A stretch of DNA of 63,323 bases, from positions 1 through 63,323 of the forward strand of contig DUPN01000022.1 in the NCBI GenBank assembly GCA_012838305.1. Reading direction: 5' to 3'. Shown piece after piece: positions 54,045-63,199 of the stretch. How positions within the stretch are numbered: position 1 is the stretch's first letter; each line of letters begins with the position of its first letter. The notes under the pieces are model-generated. The model did no database searches. It saw only the letters and a program-made list of their open reading frames with translations, and was not told where the DNA came from. This DNA comes from Bacillota bacterium. Lineage in GTDB: Bacteria > Bacillota > Limnochordia > Darwinibacteriales > Darwinibacteriaceae. Made by a program: the position numbers and the translations under genes.

Positions 54045-55304
54045 TTGAGAAATGAGCAACCCTGGCAGCGCTGGAACTGCACGGAAATCCAATGGAATGA
54101 TTGGCATTGGCAAGTGCGCAACCGCATCCAGTCTGTTGAAGAACTGGACAGCATTTTGGCCCTTTCACCCCAAGAAAAGACCGATATTGCCAAGGTCCTG
54201 GAGATTTTCCGGATGGGCATAACTCCCTACTATGCATCCTTGATGGATCCTCATGATCCCAGCTGTCCAGTTCGTCGCCAGGCTGTGCCCACCATCGCCG
54301 AAACCATGACAGGGACATGGGACATGCAGGATCCGTTAGATGAGACCAAGGATTCGCCGGTACCTGGGCTAACCCATCGCTATCCCGATCGCGTCTTGTT
54401 TTTGATCACCGATCAATGTTCGATGTATTGCCGCCACTGTACCAGACGCCGTTTTGCGGGCCAGAGCGATGCCGGATTGGCCTGGGAGCACATTGAACAG
54501 GGGATTGAATATGTCAGACAGACCCCGGCTGTGCGCGATGTGCTGCTATCGGGGGGCGATGCACTGCTGATGGGGGACCATAAGCTGGAGGAAATCATCA
54601 AACGTCTGCGAGCTATTGGCCATGTTGATGTCATTCGCCTTGGAACCCGCACTCCTGTGGTTATGCCCCAAAGGATTACCGACGACTTGGTCAAAATGCT
54701 GAAGGCATATCATCCCATTTGGCTCAATACGCATTTCAACCATCCCAAAGAGATCACCCCCGAATCCACAGAAGCCTGCGGGAAACTGGTTGACGGAGGC
54801 ATTCCTGTTGGAAACCAGACCGTGCTGCTGCGGGGTGTCAACGATAATCCCCAGGTGATGCAGGAACTAATGCTCGCCTTGGTGCGTATTCGAGTCCGTC
54901 CCTATTACATTTATCAATGCGACTTATCCATGGGGATCGAGCACTTTCGGACCAAGGTGTCCAAGGGTCTGGAAATTATGGAAGCTTTGCGCGGCCACAT
55001 TTCCGGTTATGCTGTTCCCACCTATGTCGTGGACGTACCGGGGGGAGGAGGCAAGACGCCGGTTATGCCCCAGTATTTAATCAGCATGTCCCCGACAAAA
55101 GTGGTGCTGCGCAACTATGAAGGAGTGATCGCCACGTATGCCGAGCCCCAGTATATTGATGATGGTTGGGAAAGGGAAAACGGGTACGAGGTGAACTACA
55201 CGGGAGTGGCGCAGCTCCTGGAGGCTAAGGAGAATCGTTCCATTGAGCCGGCGAACCTGGAACGGAGGCGGCGCAATGCCAAAGGTAAGAAGAAATTACG
55301 ATAA
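54045..55304 (+). CDS. kamA: Lysine 2,3-aminomutase
   Basis: 419 residues. Radical-SAM cluster CSMYCRHC (C125, C129, C132), PLP lysine in the GGGGK motif (VPGGGGKTPV), DVLLSGGDALLM and VDAPEY-region counterparts, and the C-terminal zinc-binding tail. It converts L-lysine to L-beta-lysine, the first step of the pathway. TTG 54045 follows GGAGG by 7 bases. Placed near the middle of the operon, after the CoA-transferase genes. Confidence 0.95.
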   Translation: MRNEQPWQRWNCTEIQWNDWHWQVRNRIQSVEELDSILALSPQEKTDIAKVLEIFRMGITPYYASLMDPHDPSCPVRRQAVPTIAETMTGTWDMQDPLDETKDSPVPGLTHRYPDRVLFLITDQCSMYCRHCTRRRFAGQSDAGLAWEHIEQGIEYVRQTPAVRDVLLSGGDALLMGDHKLEEIIKRLRAIGHVDVIRLGTRTPVVMPQRITDDLVKMLKAYHPIWLNTHFNHPKEITPESTEACGKLVDGGIPVGNQTVLLRGVNDNPQVMQELMLALVRIRVRPYYIYQCDLSMGIEHFRTKVSKGLEIMEALRGHISGYAVPTYVVDVPGGGGKTPVMPQYLISMSPTKVVLRNYEGVIATYAEPQYIDDGWERENGYEVNYTGVAQLLEAKENRSIEPANLERRRRNAKGKKKLR

Positions 55305-55316
55305 GGGAGGCGCAAC

Positions 55317-56498
55317 ATGGGAGACGTAGTGATCATTAAAGCGGTAAGGACAGCCATAGGAAGCTATGGTGGGAGCTTGAAGGATCTGCCAGCTGCGGAT
55401 TTAGCTTCCATCCTGATCCAGCATATCCTGGAGGATACCGGGATTTTGCCGGAGGAGATCGATGAGGTGATTTTGGGAAATGTGCTGCAGGCAGCGTGCG
55501 GTCAAAACCCGGCGCGCCAAGCTGCCATCAAGGCCGGCGTTCCAGCAAGTGTCCCCGCATATACCGTGAACAAGGTCTGTGGATCAGGATTGAAGACGGT
55601 GGGGTTAGCTGCCCAGGCCATTCGGGCCGGTGACGGTGACATCTATGTGGTGGGCGGAATGGAGAATATGAGCCGTGCGCCCTATGCCCATATGCAGTCT
55701 CGCTGGGGAGCACGTATGGGACATACTGAACTGAAGGACGTCATGATTGAAGATGGCTTGTGGTGCGCGTTCAATGACGTACACATGGGTATTACTGCGG
55801 AGAATATTGCAGACCGCTGGAGTATAAGCCGCAGCGAGCAGGACGTTTTTGCCGCGGAAAGTCAGCAGAAGTTCCAGGCCGCTCAGGCTGAGAACCGCTT
55901 CGCGGGGGAAATCGTTCCAGTGATCATTCCACAGCGCAAAGGGGATCCCGTACGCTTTGACAAAGACGAATACCCTAGAGCAGGCGTGACCGCGGAAGGC
56001 TTAGCAAGACTGCGGCCTGCTTTCAGGAAAGACGGAACGGTGACCGCAGGCAACGCTTCGGGCATCAATGACGGTGCCGCAGTGCTTCTGGTTATGTCCC
56101 GGGAAAAAGCCGATGTCCTGAATCTCAAACCCATGGCCCGTATCTTGAGTTATGCTGCTTCAGGGGTTGATCCTGCCATCATGGGCATGGGGCCCGTTGA
56201 GGCCAGTCGCAAGGCGTTGGCCAAGGCCAACTTGGGGGTGGAGGATCTGGATTTGATTGAGGCCAATGAAGCCTTTGCTGCCCAGTCCTTGGCTGTAGCC
56301 AGAGAGCTGAACTTGGATCGGGACAAAGTCAATGTGTATGGCGGCGCCATTGCCTTAGGACATCCCATTGGGGCCAGCGGTGCCCGCATTTTGGTCACTT
56401 TGCTCCATGCTATGGAACAGAGGGATGACAGGCTTGGCCTAGCCACCTTGTGCATCGGCGGCGGGCAAGGCTATGCCGCGGTTGTGGAGCGGCTGTAG
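55317..56498 (+). CDS. thl: Acetyl-CoA acetyltransferase (thiolase)
   Basis: 393 residues. Catalytic Cys in [12 protein letters not shown], His in [17 protein letters not shown] and the second Cys in [11 protein letters not shown]. Cleaves acetoacetyl-CoA to two acetyl-CoA, or runs in reverse towards butyrate. Only 12 bases after kamA; GGGAGG upstream. Confidence 0.94.
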   Translation: MGDVVIIKAVRTAIGSYGGSLKDLPAADLASILIQHILEDTGILPEEIDEVILGNVLQAACGQNPARQAAIKAGVPASVPAYTVNKVCGSGLKTVGLAAQAIRAGDGDIYVVGGMENMSRAPYAHMQSRWGARMGHTELKDVMIEDGLWCAFNDVHMGITAENIADRWSISRSEQDVFAAESQQKFQAAQAENRFAGEIVPVIIPQRKGDPVRFDKDEYPRAGVTAEGLARLRPAFRKDGTVTAGNASGINDGAAVLLVMSREKADVLNLKPMARILSYAASGVDPAIMGMGPVEASRKALAKANLGVEDLDLIEANEAFAAQSLAVARELNLDRDKVNVYGGAIALGHPIGASGARILVTLLHAMEQRDDRLGLATLCIGGGQGYAAVVERL

Positions 56499-56528
56499 CT
56501 TCTAGGAAGTAGAGGGAGGTGTGAGTAC

Positions 56529-57368
56529 ATGATCATAGGTGTGATTGGTGCAGGTACCATGGGCAATGGGATAGCCGAAGCTGCGGCCCACGTCGGGAAG
56601 GTCATCCTGGTTGATGTTGATCAGAAACGGGCTGATCAAGGTTTGCAGGCCATTTCCAAACGACTGAACCGCCAAACGGAGAAAGGGCGCATTGACACCG
56701 CAGAGCGGGATGAAATTCTCAGCCGGATCACAGCATGCGCGGATTTGCAGAGTCTGGAAGAGGTGCAGATTGTGGTGGAGGCCGCTTCGGAAGATTTAGG
56801 TGTCAAACAGGATATTTTTACCGCTTTAGCCAGGATTTGCTCCGAAGACTGTATCTTGGCCACAAATACCTCGGCCTTGAGCATCACGGCTATTGCAGCC
56901 GGCGTAACCAGGCCTGACCGGGTAATCGGTCTTCATTTCTTTAATCCCGTCACCGTCATGAAGTTGGTGGAGCTGGTGCAAACTCCCTTCACGTCCCCAG
57001 AATGTGCCGCCTGGAGCAAGGATTTTGTAGAATCTCTAGGTAAGACAGCGGTCTGTGTGGAGGAATCCCCCGGCTTTGTCGTCAATCGACTTCTGATTCC
57101 CATGATTAATGAGGCCGTCTTTTTATTGGCGGAGGGTGCGGCCTCCGCAGAGGATATTGATACCGCCATGCGTCTTGGAGCCAATCACCCCATGGGACCT
57201 TTGGCCCTGGCGGACCTGGTTGGTCTGGATATCTGTCTAGCTATTATGGAAACCCTCTATGGGGAGATGGGTGATCCGAAGTTCCGTCCAGCACCACTTC
57301 TACGCAAGATGGTTCGGGCGGGACATTTGGGGAGAAAGACGAAGAAAGGCTTTTTTGACTATCATTAA
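56529..57368 (+). CDS. hbd: 3-hydroxybutyryl-CoA dehydrogenase
   Basis: 279 residues. NAD motif GVIGAGTMGNGIAEAAA, catalytic His in GLHFFNPV and glutamate in VVEAASEDLGVKQ. Converts acetoacetyl-CoA to 3-hydroxybutyryl-CoA. It links the acetoacetyl-CoA made by AtoDA with crotonyl-CoA through Crt. Confidence 0.94.
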   Translation: MIIGVIGAGTMGNGIAEAAAHVGKVILVDVDQKRADQGLQAISKRLNRQTEKGRIDTAERDEILSRITACADLQSLEEVQIVVEAASEDLGVKQDIFTALARICSEDCILATNTSALSITAIAAGVTRPDRVIGLHFFNPVTVMKLVELVQTPFTSPECAAWSKDFVESLGKTAVCVEESPGFVVNRLLIPMINEAVFLLAEGAASAEDIDTAMRLGANHPMGPLALADLVGLDICLAIMETLYGEMGDPKFRPAPLLRKMVRAGHLGRKTKKGFFDYH

Positions 57369-57384
57369 GCCTTGGGAGGTCATT

Positions 57385-58161
57385 ATGCGTCTACAGTGCT
57401 TCGATTTGCGTGTTCAGAAAAAGTGGGCCCTCCTGGAGATGGCGCGCCCGGAAAAACTGAATGTGATTGATCAGCTCATGTTGTTTGAATTGGAGGAGGT
57501 TCTCACCTCCCTCAGGCTGCACAAGGTGAAAGCAGTTGTCCTCACAGGACAGGGAAAGGCCTTTGCTGCGGGAGCCGATGTCGCCGCCATGGCCGAGATG
57601 GACTCACAGTCGGCGCAAGAGTTTTCTGCCCTGGGGAACAGGATCTTTCAGCTGATGGAAGACCACCCTGCAGTCTTCATTGCTGCTGTGAACGGTTATG
57701 CCTTGGGGGGTGGATTGGAGCTGGCCTTAGCTTGCGATCTGCGCATGGCGTCCAGCAAGGCTGCCTTTGGCCAGCCCGAAGTGAACCTGGGGATTATTCC
57801 CGGATTTGGAGGAACGCAGCGCTTGCCCCGCCTGGTGGGTGCCGCCAAAGCCAAGGAATGGATTTTCACCGGGCGGCGTTTTTCAGCCCAGGAGGCGCTG
57901 GAGGCAGGGCTCGTCTCTAAGGTTCTGCAGCCTGAGGAGCTTCTCGAGGAGGCCTGTGCTCTGGCGGAGGAGCTCGGTTGGAAATCGGCTCCCATTCTGA
58001 GTTTGGCCAAACAGGCTGTGGCCGCGTCTGGAACGGGTATACAGGAAACACATGGCCAGAGGGAGGCGGCCCTGTTCGGCAAGTGCTTTGCCACGGAGGA
58101 TGGACCGGAAGGACTGCAAGCCTTTCTGGAAAAGCGAGATCCCGTATTCCATGACCGCTGA
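57385..58161 (+). CDS. crt: Enoyl-CoA hydratase / crotonase
   Basis: 258 residues. Oxyanion-hole residues in FAAGADVAAMAEM, the first catalytic Glu in LGGGLELALACD, the second in GQPEVNLGIIPGFGGTQRL. Hydrates crotonyl-CoA to 3-hydroxybutyryl-CoA (reversible). ATG 57385 is chosen over upstream in-frame codons, with GGGAGG 5 bases away. Last gene before the cysS leader; bcd and etf are not found. Confidence 0.92.
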   Translation: MRLQCFDLRVQKKWALLEMARPEKLNVIDQLMLFELEEVLTSLRLHKVKAVVLTGQGKAFAAGADVAAMAEMDSQSAQEFSALGNRIFQLMEDHPAVFIAAVNGYALGGGLELALACDLRMASSKAAFGQPEVNLGIIPGFGGTQRLPRLVGAAKAKEWIFTGRRFSAQEALEAGLVSKVLQPEELLEEACALAEELGWKSAPILSLAKQAVAASGTGIQETHGQREAALFGKCFATEDGPEGLQAFLEKRDPVFHDR

Positions 58162-58203
58162 CGGCTGCGCCGACGGCTTCCGAGAAGGTGCAGAGCCTGA
58201 CAG

Positions 58204-58232
58204 TTGACTTGATGTGCCAGTTTGCATATAAT
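58204..58232 (+). promoter_or_regulatory. Promoter of the cysS T-box transcript
   Basis: TTGACT (58204-58209), 17-bp spacer, TATAAT (58227-58232). Confidence 0.85.
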
Positions 58233-58250
58233 GGGCATAGAATTTAAGAC

Positions 58251-58521
58251 TGGATATGACGGGGAGAGTAACGGAGAGTCCTTCCAGGAAGGGCAGGCCT
58301 CGCAGAGAGGAATACATTTGGTGGGAGTATTCTGTGGTCAACTCGGTGATATGCACCCCTGATCCTCCGCCTGAAATCGCCTGGGCGCGAGAGTAGGAGT
58401 GGACGGCTAGTGCCCGTTATCGCGCCATGAGTGCTGTCTATATCTGGCTGAAGAGCTAGATCTAGATCAGAAGCAGAGTGGAACCGCGGCCCTCGTCTCT
58501 GTAAGAGATGAGGGTCTTTTT
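58251..58521 (+). promoter_or_regulatory. T-box riboswitch controlling cysS
   Basis: This fills the 385-base gap between crt and cysS. The invariant T-box segment AGAGTGGAACCGCGG is at 58475-58489, followed by terminator stem CCCTCGTCTCT / AGAGATGAGGG (58490-58514) and TCTTTTT. Stem I spans about 58258-58365, and the codon followed by A, TGC at 58352-58354, is the best specifier (cysteine). Uncharged tRNA-Cys would pair here and with the T-box to favour read-through into cysS. Confidence 0.92.
58490..58521 (+). terminator. T-box-controlled terminator
   Basis: 11-bp stem CCCTCGTCTCT / AGAGATGAGGG with loop GTA and a TCTTTTT tail. The 5' arm abuts the T-box sequence, so the antiterminator is mutually exclusive with it. 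Confidence 0.9.
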
Positions 58522-58546
58522 ACTCCGTTCGCTGGGAGGCGAGAAG

Positions 58547-59965
58547 ATGACCAAGATTCAAGTTTACAACACCCTAAGCCAGACCAAGGAGGAGTTTGTC
58601 CCCCGTGAGCCGGAGAAAGTGAGTATTTATGTCTGCGGCGTTACTCCTTACTCCGATACACACCTAGGACATGCCCGGCCCAGTGTGGTTTGGGATGTGA
58701 TCAAACGCTTCCTGCGCATGCTGGGTTACGAAACCTATCATGTTCAGAATTTTACGGACGTGGACGATAAGATTATTGCCCGTTCCCTAGAGGAAGGGGT
58801 GCCTGCACTGGAGCTCTCCAAACATTACATTGCCGAGTATCTGGCCAGCATGGATGCTCTAGGGGTGGAGCGGGCTGATGTCTATCCCAAGGTGAGCGAG
58901 CACATGTCGGAGATTATTGAGCTGGTGGACGCCTTGGTGCAAAAAGAACATGCTTACTCGGCAGGAGGCGATGTGTTTTTCCATGTGGCCTCGTTTCCCC
59001 AATACGGCAAACTGAGCAAACAGAAGTTGGAGGAACTGAGGCAGGGGACGCGGTTTGATGTAGATCCCTCCAAGCGGGACCCCGCTGATTTTGCTTTGTG
59101 GAAGGAAGCCAAACCCGGTGAACCAAGTTGGGTCAGTCCCTGGGGTGAGGGTCGGCCCGGCTGGCACATTGAATGCTCCGCTATGAGTCTAAAATACTTG
59201 GGTGCGGCCTTTGATTTCCACGGTGGAGGCAATGATCTGATCTTCCCCCACCATGAGAATGAGATCGCTCAGTCCGAAGCGGCCACTGACAAGGAGCTTG
59301 CCCGGTATTGGGTGCACAATGGCATGGTCAACTTCAAAGATGCCAAAATGTCCAAGTCCATCGGTAATGTCATTTCCGTGAAGGAACTGGTCAAGAGGTA
59401 TCCCCGGGGCTTACTCCGCTTTTACCTGCTTTCTACACATTACCGTTCCAGTCTGGAGTTTTATGACGGTAAACTGGACGAAATGCGGCGGGGTTGGAGC
59501 CGTCTGAACGATGCGGTGCTTAACCTGGAGAGCGATCTCCCCCATGCGGTCCAAGGGGAGTTGAGTGACCTTGATCGGGAGACACTGCAGACACTAGATC
59601 GCCTGGAACGGGATCTTGTGGCGGCCCTGGCCGACGACTTTAACACAGCCATGGCCTTCGGTTTCCTTTTTGATCTGGTCCGGGAGATCAATGCCTACAG
59701 GCATAAGCAGGCTAACCAGCATGAGGTGCTGCAAAAGGCCCTGAAGATACTGAAGCTCTATGCTGGAGACATCCTCGGTGTGCTGCATTTGGAACAGGGC
59801 GAGCGGGACGGTTTGGTCGACTCCTTGCTGGATGTACTCTTGGGTTTAAGGGAAGAACTGCGCCGCCAGAAGAACTTCACATTATCTGATCAGATCAGGG
59901 ACCAATTGAGCCGGCTCGGTGTAACGATCGAAGATACACCACAGGGTCCTAGATGGAAGGTGTAA
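58547..59965 (+). CDS. cysS: Cysteinyl-tRNA synthetase
   Basis: 472 residues. HIGH motif HLGHARP (about 38-44), zinc-binding Cys in YVCGVTPYSDTH and WHIECSAM, KMSKS in KDAKMSKSIGN, and the C-terminal anticodon-binding helices. Regulated by the T-box immediately upstream. ATG 58547 follows GGGAGG by 7 bases. Downstream mrnC and rlmB follow the usual Firmicutes order. Confidence 0.97.
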   Translation: MTKIQVYNTLSQTKEEFVPREPEKVSIYVCGVTPYSDTHLGHARPSVVWDVIKRFLRMLGYETYHVQNFTDVDDKIIARSLEEGVPALELSKHYIAEYLASMDALGVERADVYPKVSEHMSEIIELVDALVQKEHAYSAGGDVFFHVASFPQYGKLSKQKLEELRQGTRFDVDPSKRDPADFALWKEAKPGEPSWVSPWGEGRPGWHIECSAMSLKYLGAAFDFHGGGNDLIFPHHENEIAQSEAATDKELARYWVHNGMVNFKDAKMSKSIGNVISVKELVKRYPRGLLRFYLLSTHYRSSLEFYDGKLDEMRRGWSRLNDAVLNLESDLPHAVQGELSDLDRETLQTLDRLERDLVAALADDFNTAMAFGFLFDLVREINAYRHKQANQHEVLQKALKILKLYAGDILGVLHLEQGERDGLVDSLLDVLLGLREELRRQKNFTLSDQIRDQLSRLGVTIEDTPQGPRWKV

Positions 59966-59969
59966 ATGG

Positions 59970-60356
59970 GTGTTTATTGATCCCAAACTTGATCCCAAAG
60001 AACTGTCACCCCTTGTCCTGGCCTATGTGGGAGATGCCGTGTATGAGCTGTACATTCGCACACGACTGGCTGGGTACCCAGCCAAAATGCACAAACTGCA
60101 TCGTATGGCCGTGAAGTATGTTCAAGCGTCCAAACAGGCGGAGATAGTTCATCGCTGGGAGCCGGAATTAACCGAGGACGAAAGGAATCTCGTCCGCCGA
60201 GGTAGAAATGCCAAAGGGGGGAGTTCCCGCCATGGTGATGTTGTCGACTACCGCTACAGCACAGGCTTGGAAGCTCTGCTCGGATACTTGTATTTAACAG
60301 GTCAAGAGGAACGTCTCCAGGAGCTTTTGAGCGAGATTGATCCCACGGAGCCTTAA
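59970..60356 (+). CDS. mrnC: Mini-ribonuclease 3
   Basis: 128 residues, a RNase III catalytic domain without the double-stranded RNA-binding domain: LAYVGDAVYELYIRTRL, and the RGRNAKGGSSRHGDVVDYRYSTGLEALLGYLYL segment containing the metal-binding acidic residues. It matures 23S rRNA ends. GTG 59970, 4 bases after cysS. Confidence 0.93.
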   Translation: MFIDPKLDPKELSPLVLAYVGDAVYELYIRTRLAGYPAKMHKLHRMAVKYVQASKQAEIVHRWEPELTEDERNLVRRGRNAKGGSSRHGDVVDYRYSTGLEALLGYLYLTGQEERLQELLSEIDPTEP

Positions 60357-60367
60357 GGAGGATGGAT

Positions 60368-60982
60368 ATGCAGGTATTAAACAATGGATTTGTCCGTTTG
60401 GTAGAACACATGGGTGGTGACCAGGCTGTTATCCGTAACGCACGGCGCTGCTATCGCAGTGAGTCGAAGTCGGAAAATGCAGACCGCCAGCTGCTTAGGC
60501 ATCTGCTGAAAGGGGGACACAAGACCCCCTTTGAAGCGATGGTCTTCACCTTTGACGTAAAAACCCCCCTCTTTGTGGCCCGGCAATGGTTTCGCCACCG
60601 GATGGGCTCCTACAATGAAGAATCCCTTCGTTACTGTGTTGCTCTGCGGGATTACTACATTCCTGAAGATCTTGAGGGAGATTTGCGCCAGGCCTGGATT
60701 AGGCAGAACGAGGCCGCCTTTGACTTTTACGAGGAGCTGGTGAACGGTCCCCACAAAATGGTGAAAGAGCAGGCCCGGAGCATTTTACCCATCGGTATCT
60801 ATACCAGCTTTTTCTGGACAGTCAACGGCAGTTCCCTCATGAACTTTCTCTATCTGCGTTCGGACAAGCATGCCCAGTATGAAATTCGCCTCTATGCGCA
60901 GGCTATTTTAGAATTGGTGAAGGAAGCAGCCCCCATCTGCTTTGACGAGTTCGAAAGAGAGGTATTGAAAAACGGTGGGTGA
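60368..60982 (+). CDS. thyX: Flavin-dependent thymidylate synthase ThyX
   Basis: 204 residues. The ThyX motif R-H-R-x7-S is seen as RHRMGSYNEES. It methylates dUMP to dTMP using FAD, NADPH and methylenetetrahydrofolate, yielding tetrahydrofolate, so it does not need dihydrofolate reductase. ATG 60368 is preferred over ATG 60362, which abuts GGAGG. It overlaps rlmB by 8 bases. Confidence 0.93.
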   Translation: MQVLNNGFVRLVEHMGGDQAVIRNARRCYRSESKSENADRQLLRHLLKGGHKTPFEAMVFTFDVKTPLFVARQWFRHRMGSYNEESLRYCVALRDYYIPEDLEGDLRQAWIRQNEAAFDFYEELVNGPHKMVKEQARSILPIGIYTSFFWTVNGSSLMNFLYLRSDKHAQYEIRLYAQAILELVKEAAPICFDEFEREVLKNGG

Positions 60983-61709
60983 GGTATACGGACGGCAACC
61001 TGTCCTGGAAGCCTTTCGTTCGGGAAAGGAAATCAACAGACTGCTGATCGCCAGAGGTCAAAGACAAGGATCGATTCGGGCGATCCTGGCACTGGCCAAA
61101 GAACAGGGTGTCGTGGTGCAAGAAGTAGAACGCACTGTACTGGACAGCCTGACGGAAAACGCCAACCACCAAGGTGTTCTGGCCCAGATCGCCGCCACGG
61201 TCTATCTTGAGCTGGAGGATCTATTGGCCAAGCCGCGCAACCCCTCTTGGGCACCATTCTTGGTGCTCTTGGACGGTATTCAGGATCCCCACAATCTGGG
61301 CTCCATCATCCGCAGCAGCGAGGCCATGGGAGTAGACGGGGTGATCATTCCCAAAAGGCGGGCGGTGGCGGTAACCGAGACGGTGATGAAGTCTTCAGCG
61401 GGAGCGGCCAACTATGTGCCCATCTGCCGCGTGGGAAACCTGGCCGTTACCATCGAGACCCTCAAGGAGGCCGGCTACTGGATTATTGGGGCAGATATGG
61501 CAGGGGACTCCTGTTTTGCCCAGGACTTAGCAGGACCCATTGCACTGGTAATTGGAGGAGAAGGCTCTGGCTTGAGCCGCCTGGTGAAGGAGAAGTGCGA
61601 TCTGCTTTCCTCCGTTCCCATGCGGGGTCAGGTCAATTCTTTGAATGCTTCGGTCGCGGCGGCGGTACTGATGTTTGAGGTGGTGCGGCAAAGGTCGTGT
61701 GTACCTTGA
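60975..61709 (+). CDS. rlmB: 23S rRNA 2'-O-ribose methyltransferase (RlmB/TrmH family)
   Basis: 244 residues. N-terminal substrate-binding domain (VYGRQPVLEAFRSG), then a SpoU knot: LDGIQDPHNLGSIIRSSEAMGVDGVIIP, ALVIGGEGSGLSRLV and SLNASVAAAVLMFEV. Methylates G2251-type ribose in 23S rRNA or a related site. GTG 60975 is in the end of thyX. Confidence 0.9.
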   Translation: MGEVYGRQPVLEAFRSGKEINRLLIARGQRQGSIRAILALAKEQGVVVQEVERTVLDSLTENANHQGVLAQIAATVYLELEDLLAKPRNPSWAPFLVLLDGIQDPHNLGSIIRSSEAMGVDGVIIPKRRAVAVTETVMKSSAGAANYVPICRVGNLAVTIETLKEAGYWIIGADMAGDSCFAQDLAGPIALVIGGEGSGLSRLVKEKCDLLSSVPMRGQVNSLNASVAAAVLMFEVVRQRSCVP

Positions 61710-61734
61710 CCCCCTTTGGCCCTTAGTGTATAAT
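61706..61734 (+). promoter_or_regulatory. Promoter of sigH
   Basis: TTGACC (61706-61711), 17-bp spacer, TATAAT (61729-61734), overlapping the rlmB stop. Confidence 0.85.
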
Positions 61735-61789
61735 GGTTTTGTGCCAGTGGGACAAACTGTTTGCGGTTAACTTGGGGTGGAGGCGATCG

Positions 61790-62443
61790 ATGGTGAGTGC
61801 TAATGCACCGAAAAAGTATTTCGATATGTACGAAAGTCTGAGCGACGAAGAGATTGTTCAGTTGGCTCGGGATCGCAGCGATCAGGCCTTAGAGCATTTG
61901 ATTAATAAGTACAAGAACTTCGTACGGGCCAAAGCACGTTCGTATTTTCTAATTGGAGCCGATCGGGAAGACATCATTCAGGAGGGCATGATTGGACTGT
62001 ACAAAGCTATTCGGGATTTCCGCCCTGATAAACTGGCCTCCTTTCGAGCCTTTGCAGAATTATGTATTACTCGTCAAATCATCACAGCCATCAAGACAGC
62101 TACCCGCCAAAAGCATATTCCCCTCAACTCTTATGTGTCCTTGAACAAGCCCATTTACGACGAAGAGTCGGATCGCACTCTGCTCGATGTGATTTCCGGT
62201 TCGAAAGTGACCGATCCGGAGGAACTGGTGATTAGTCGAGAAGAATTTGTGGATATTGAAAACAAGATGGTGGAGTTCCTGAGCGAACTGGAGTGGCAGG
62301 TGCTCATGTACTACCTCGAAGGTAAGAGCTACCAAGAGATCGCCGACGAACTGGGGCGCCATGTGAAGTCTATCGATAACGCCCTGCAAAGGGTGAAACG
62401 TAAGTTAGAACGGTACTTGGAGAAACGCGAGAGCATTCATTAA
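61790..62443 (+). CDS. sigH: RNA polymerase sigma factor SigH (Spo0H)
   Basis: 217 residues. Sigma region 2 with ALEHLINKYKNFVRAKARSYFLIGADREDIIQEGMIGLYKAIRDFRPDK and region 4 with LSELEWQVLMYYLEGKSYQEIADELGRHVKSIDNALQRVKRKL. It directs transition-state and early sporulation transcription. ATG 61790 is chosen with GGAGG 6 bases upstream, since the earlier in-frame codon would overlap the promoter. Confidence 0.94.
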   Translation: MVSANAPKKYFDMYESLSDEEIVQLARDRSDQALEHLINKYKNFVRAKARSYFLIGADREDIIQEGMIGLYKAIRDFRPDKLASFRAFAELCITRQIITAIKTATRQKHIPLNSYVSLNKPIYDEESDRTLLDVISGSKVTDPEELVISREEFVDIENKMVEFLSELEWQVLMYYLEGKSYQEIADELGRHVKSIDNALQRVKRKLERYLEKRESIH

Positions 62444-62489
62444 TTGGATTTTGGTCCGAATTTCGTCAATGGCTTTTTCCCCAAACCTG

Positions 62490-62518
62490 TTGACAAGAAG
62501 AAATTTGGTTGCTATACT
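62490..62518 (+). promoter_or_regulatory. Promoter of the tRNA-Thr/Tyr/fMet cluster
   Basis: TTGACA (62490-62495), 17-bp spacer, TATACT (62513-62518), 10 bases before tRNA-Thr. Confidence 0.85.
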
Positions 62519-62528
62519 CTTAATTGTC

Positions 62529-62604
62529 GCCGGTGTAGCTCAATTGGCAGAGCACTCGACTTGTAATCGAGAGGTTGTGGATTCGATTTCCTCCACCGGC
62601 TCCA
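62529..62604 (+). tRNA. tRNA-Thr (TGT)
   Basis: 76-nt cloverleaf, acceptor GCCGGTG/CACCGGC, anticodon loop TTGTAAT giving TGT, encoded TCCA end. Confidence 0.95.
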
Positions 62605-62623
62605 ATTTGGATCATTTTATCGT

Positions 62624-62709
62624 GGAGGGATACCCAAGCTGGCCAAAGGGGGCAGACTGTAAATCTGTTGGCAACGCCTTCGAAGGTTCGAATCCTTCTC
62701 CCTCCACCA
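62624..62709 (+). tRNA. tRNA-Tyr (GTA)
   Basis: 86-nt class II tRNA with a long variable arm, acceptor GGAGGGA/TCCCTCC, anticodon GTA in the loop CTGTAAA, encoded ACCA. Confidence 0.95.
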
Positions 62710-62724
62710 CTTTCCTAAAAACAC

Positions 62725-62801
<77 letters not shown>

Positions 62802-62812
62802 TGTTTTCCTAG

Positions 62813-62839
62813 CCGTCAGAGAGAATCTGGTGGTTTTTT
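62813..62839 (+). terminator. Terminator of the tRNA cluster
   Basis: Stem CCGTCAGA / TCTGGTGG with two wobbles and loop GAGAA, then TTTTTT. Confidence 0.65.
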
Positions 62840-62840
62840 G

Positions 62841-62868
62841 TTGCATGACAGTGAGACTCCCATACTAT
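62841..62868 (+). promoter_or_regulatory. Candidate promoter of the small membrane protein gene
   Basis: TTGCAT (62841-62846), 16-bp spacer, TACTAT (62863-62868). Moderate match to sigma-A consensus. Confidence 0.4.
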
Positions 62869-62899
62869 AGGCTGAGAGCAGTAGGTGGGAGGCCGGACT

Positions 62900-63121
62900 A
62901 TGTTGTGGGCCCTGATCAGTGGTTTGTCAATTACATGTGTTTTTCTGTGGCTGCTCCCGCTGTGGCTGGTGTGGCCGGTAGGGGTGTTGTTTTCCATCTA
63001 TCTGGTAACACTAATCCAGAGACAGAGAGGTCCGAGGATTAGTGATGAGCAAATTCTAGCGGTCTTGGTTGGCGCCTGGCTTGCGCTGTGCTGCGGAATG
63101 TGGCTTTTCTTGGTTTATTAG
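62900..63121 (+). CDS. Small membrane protein, 73 aa
   Basis: Not recognised. About 73 residues with two membrane helices: a long hydrophobic stretch (LWALISGLSITCVFLWLLPL continuing to about residue 40) and LAVLVGAWLALCCGMWLFLV at the end, joined by a basic loop IQRQRGPRISDEQ. ATG 62900 follows GGGAGG by 7 bases. It lies between the tRNAs and tuf. Confidence 0.6.
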   Translation: MLWALISGLSITCVFLWLLPLWLVWPVGVLFSIYLVTLIQRQRGPRISDEQILAVLVGAWLALCCGMWLFLVY

Positions 63122-63199
63122 AAGGAGTTCTCTGGCAGTTGACGAATCATACCGTGATCAAGAATTACGATTTTTTCCCGGGAGGAGTGGAAGTTCAAA

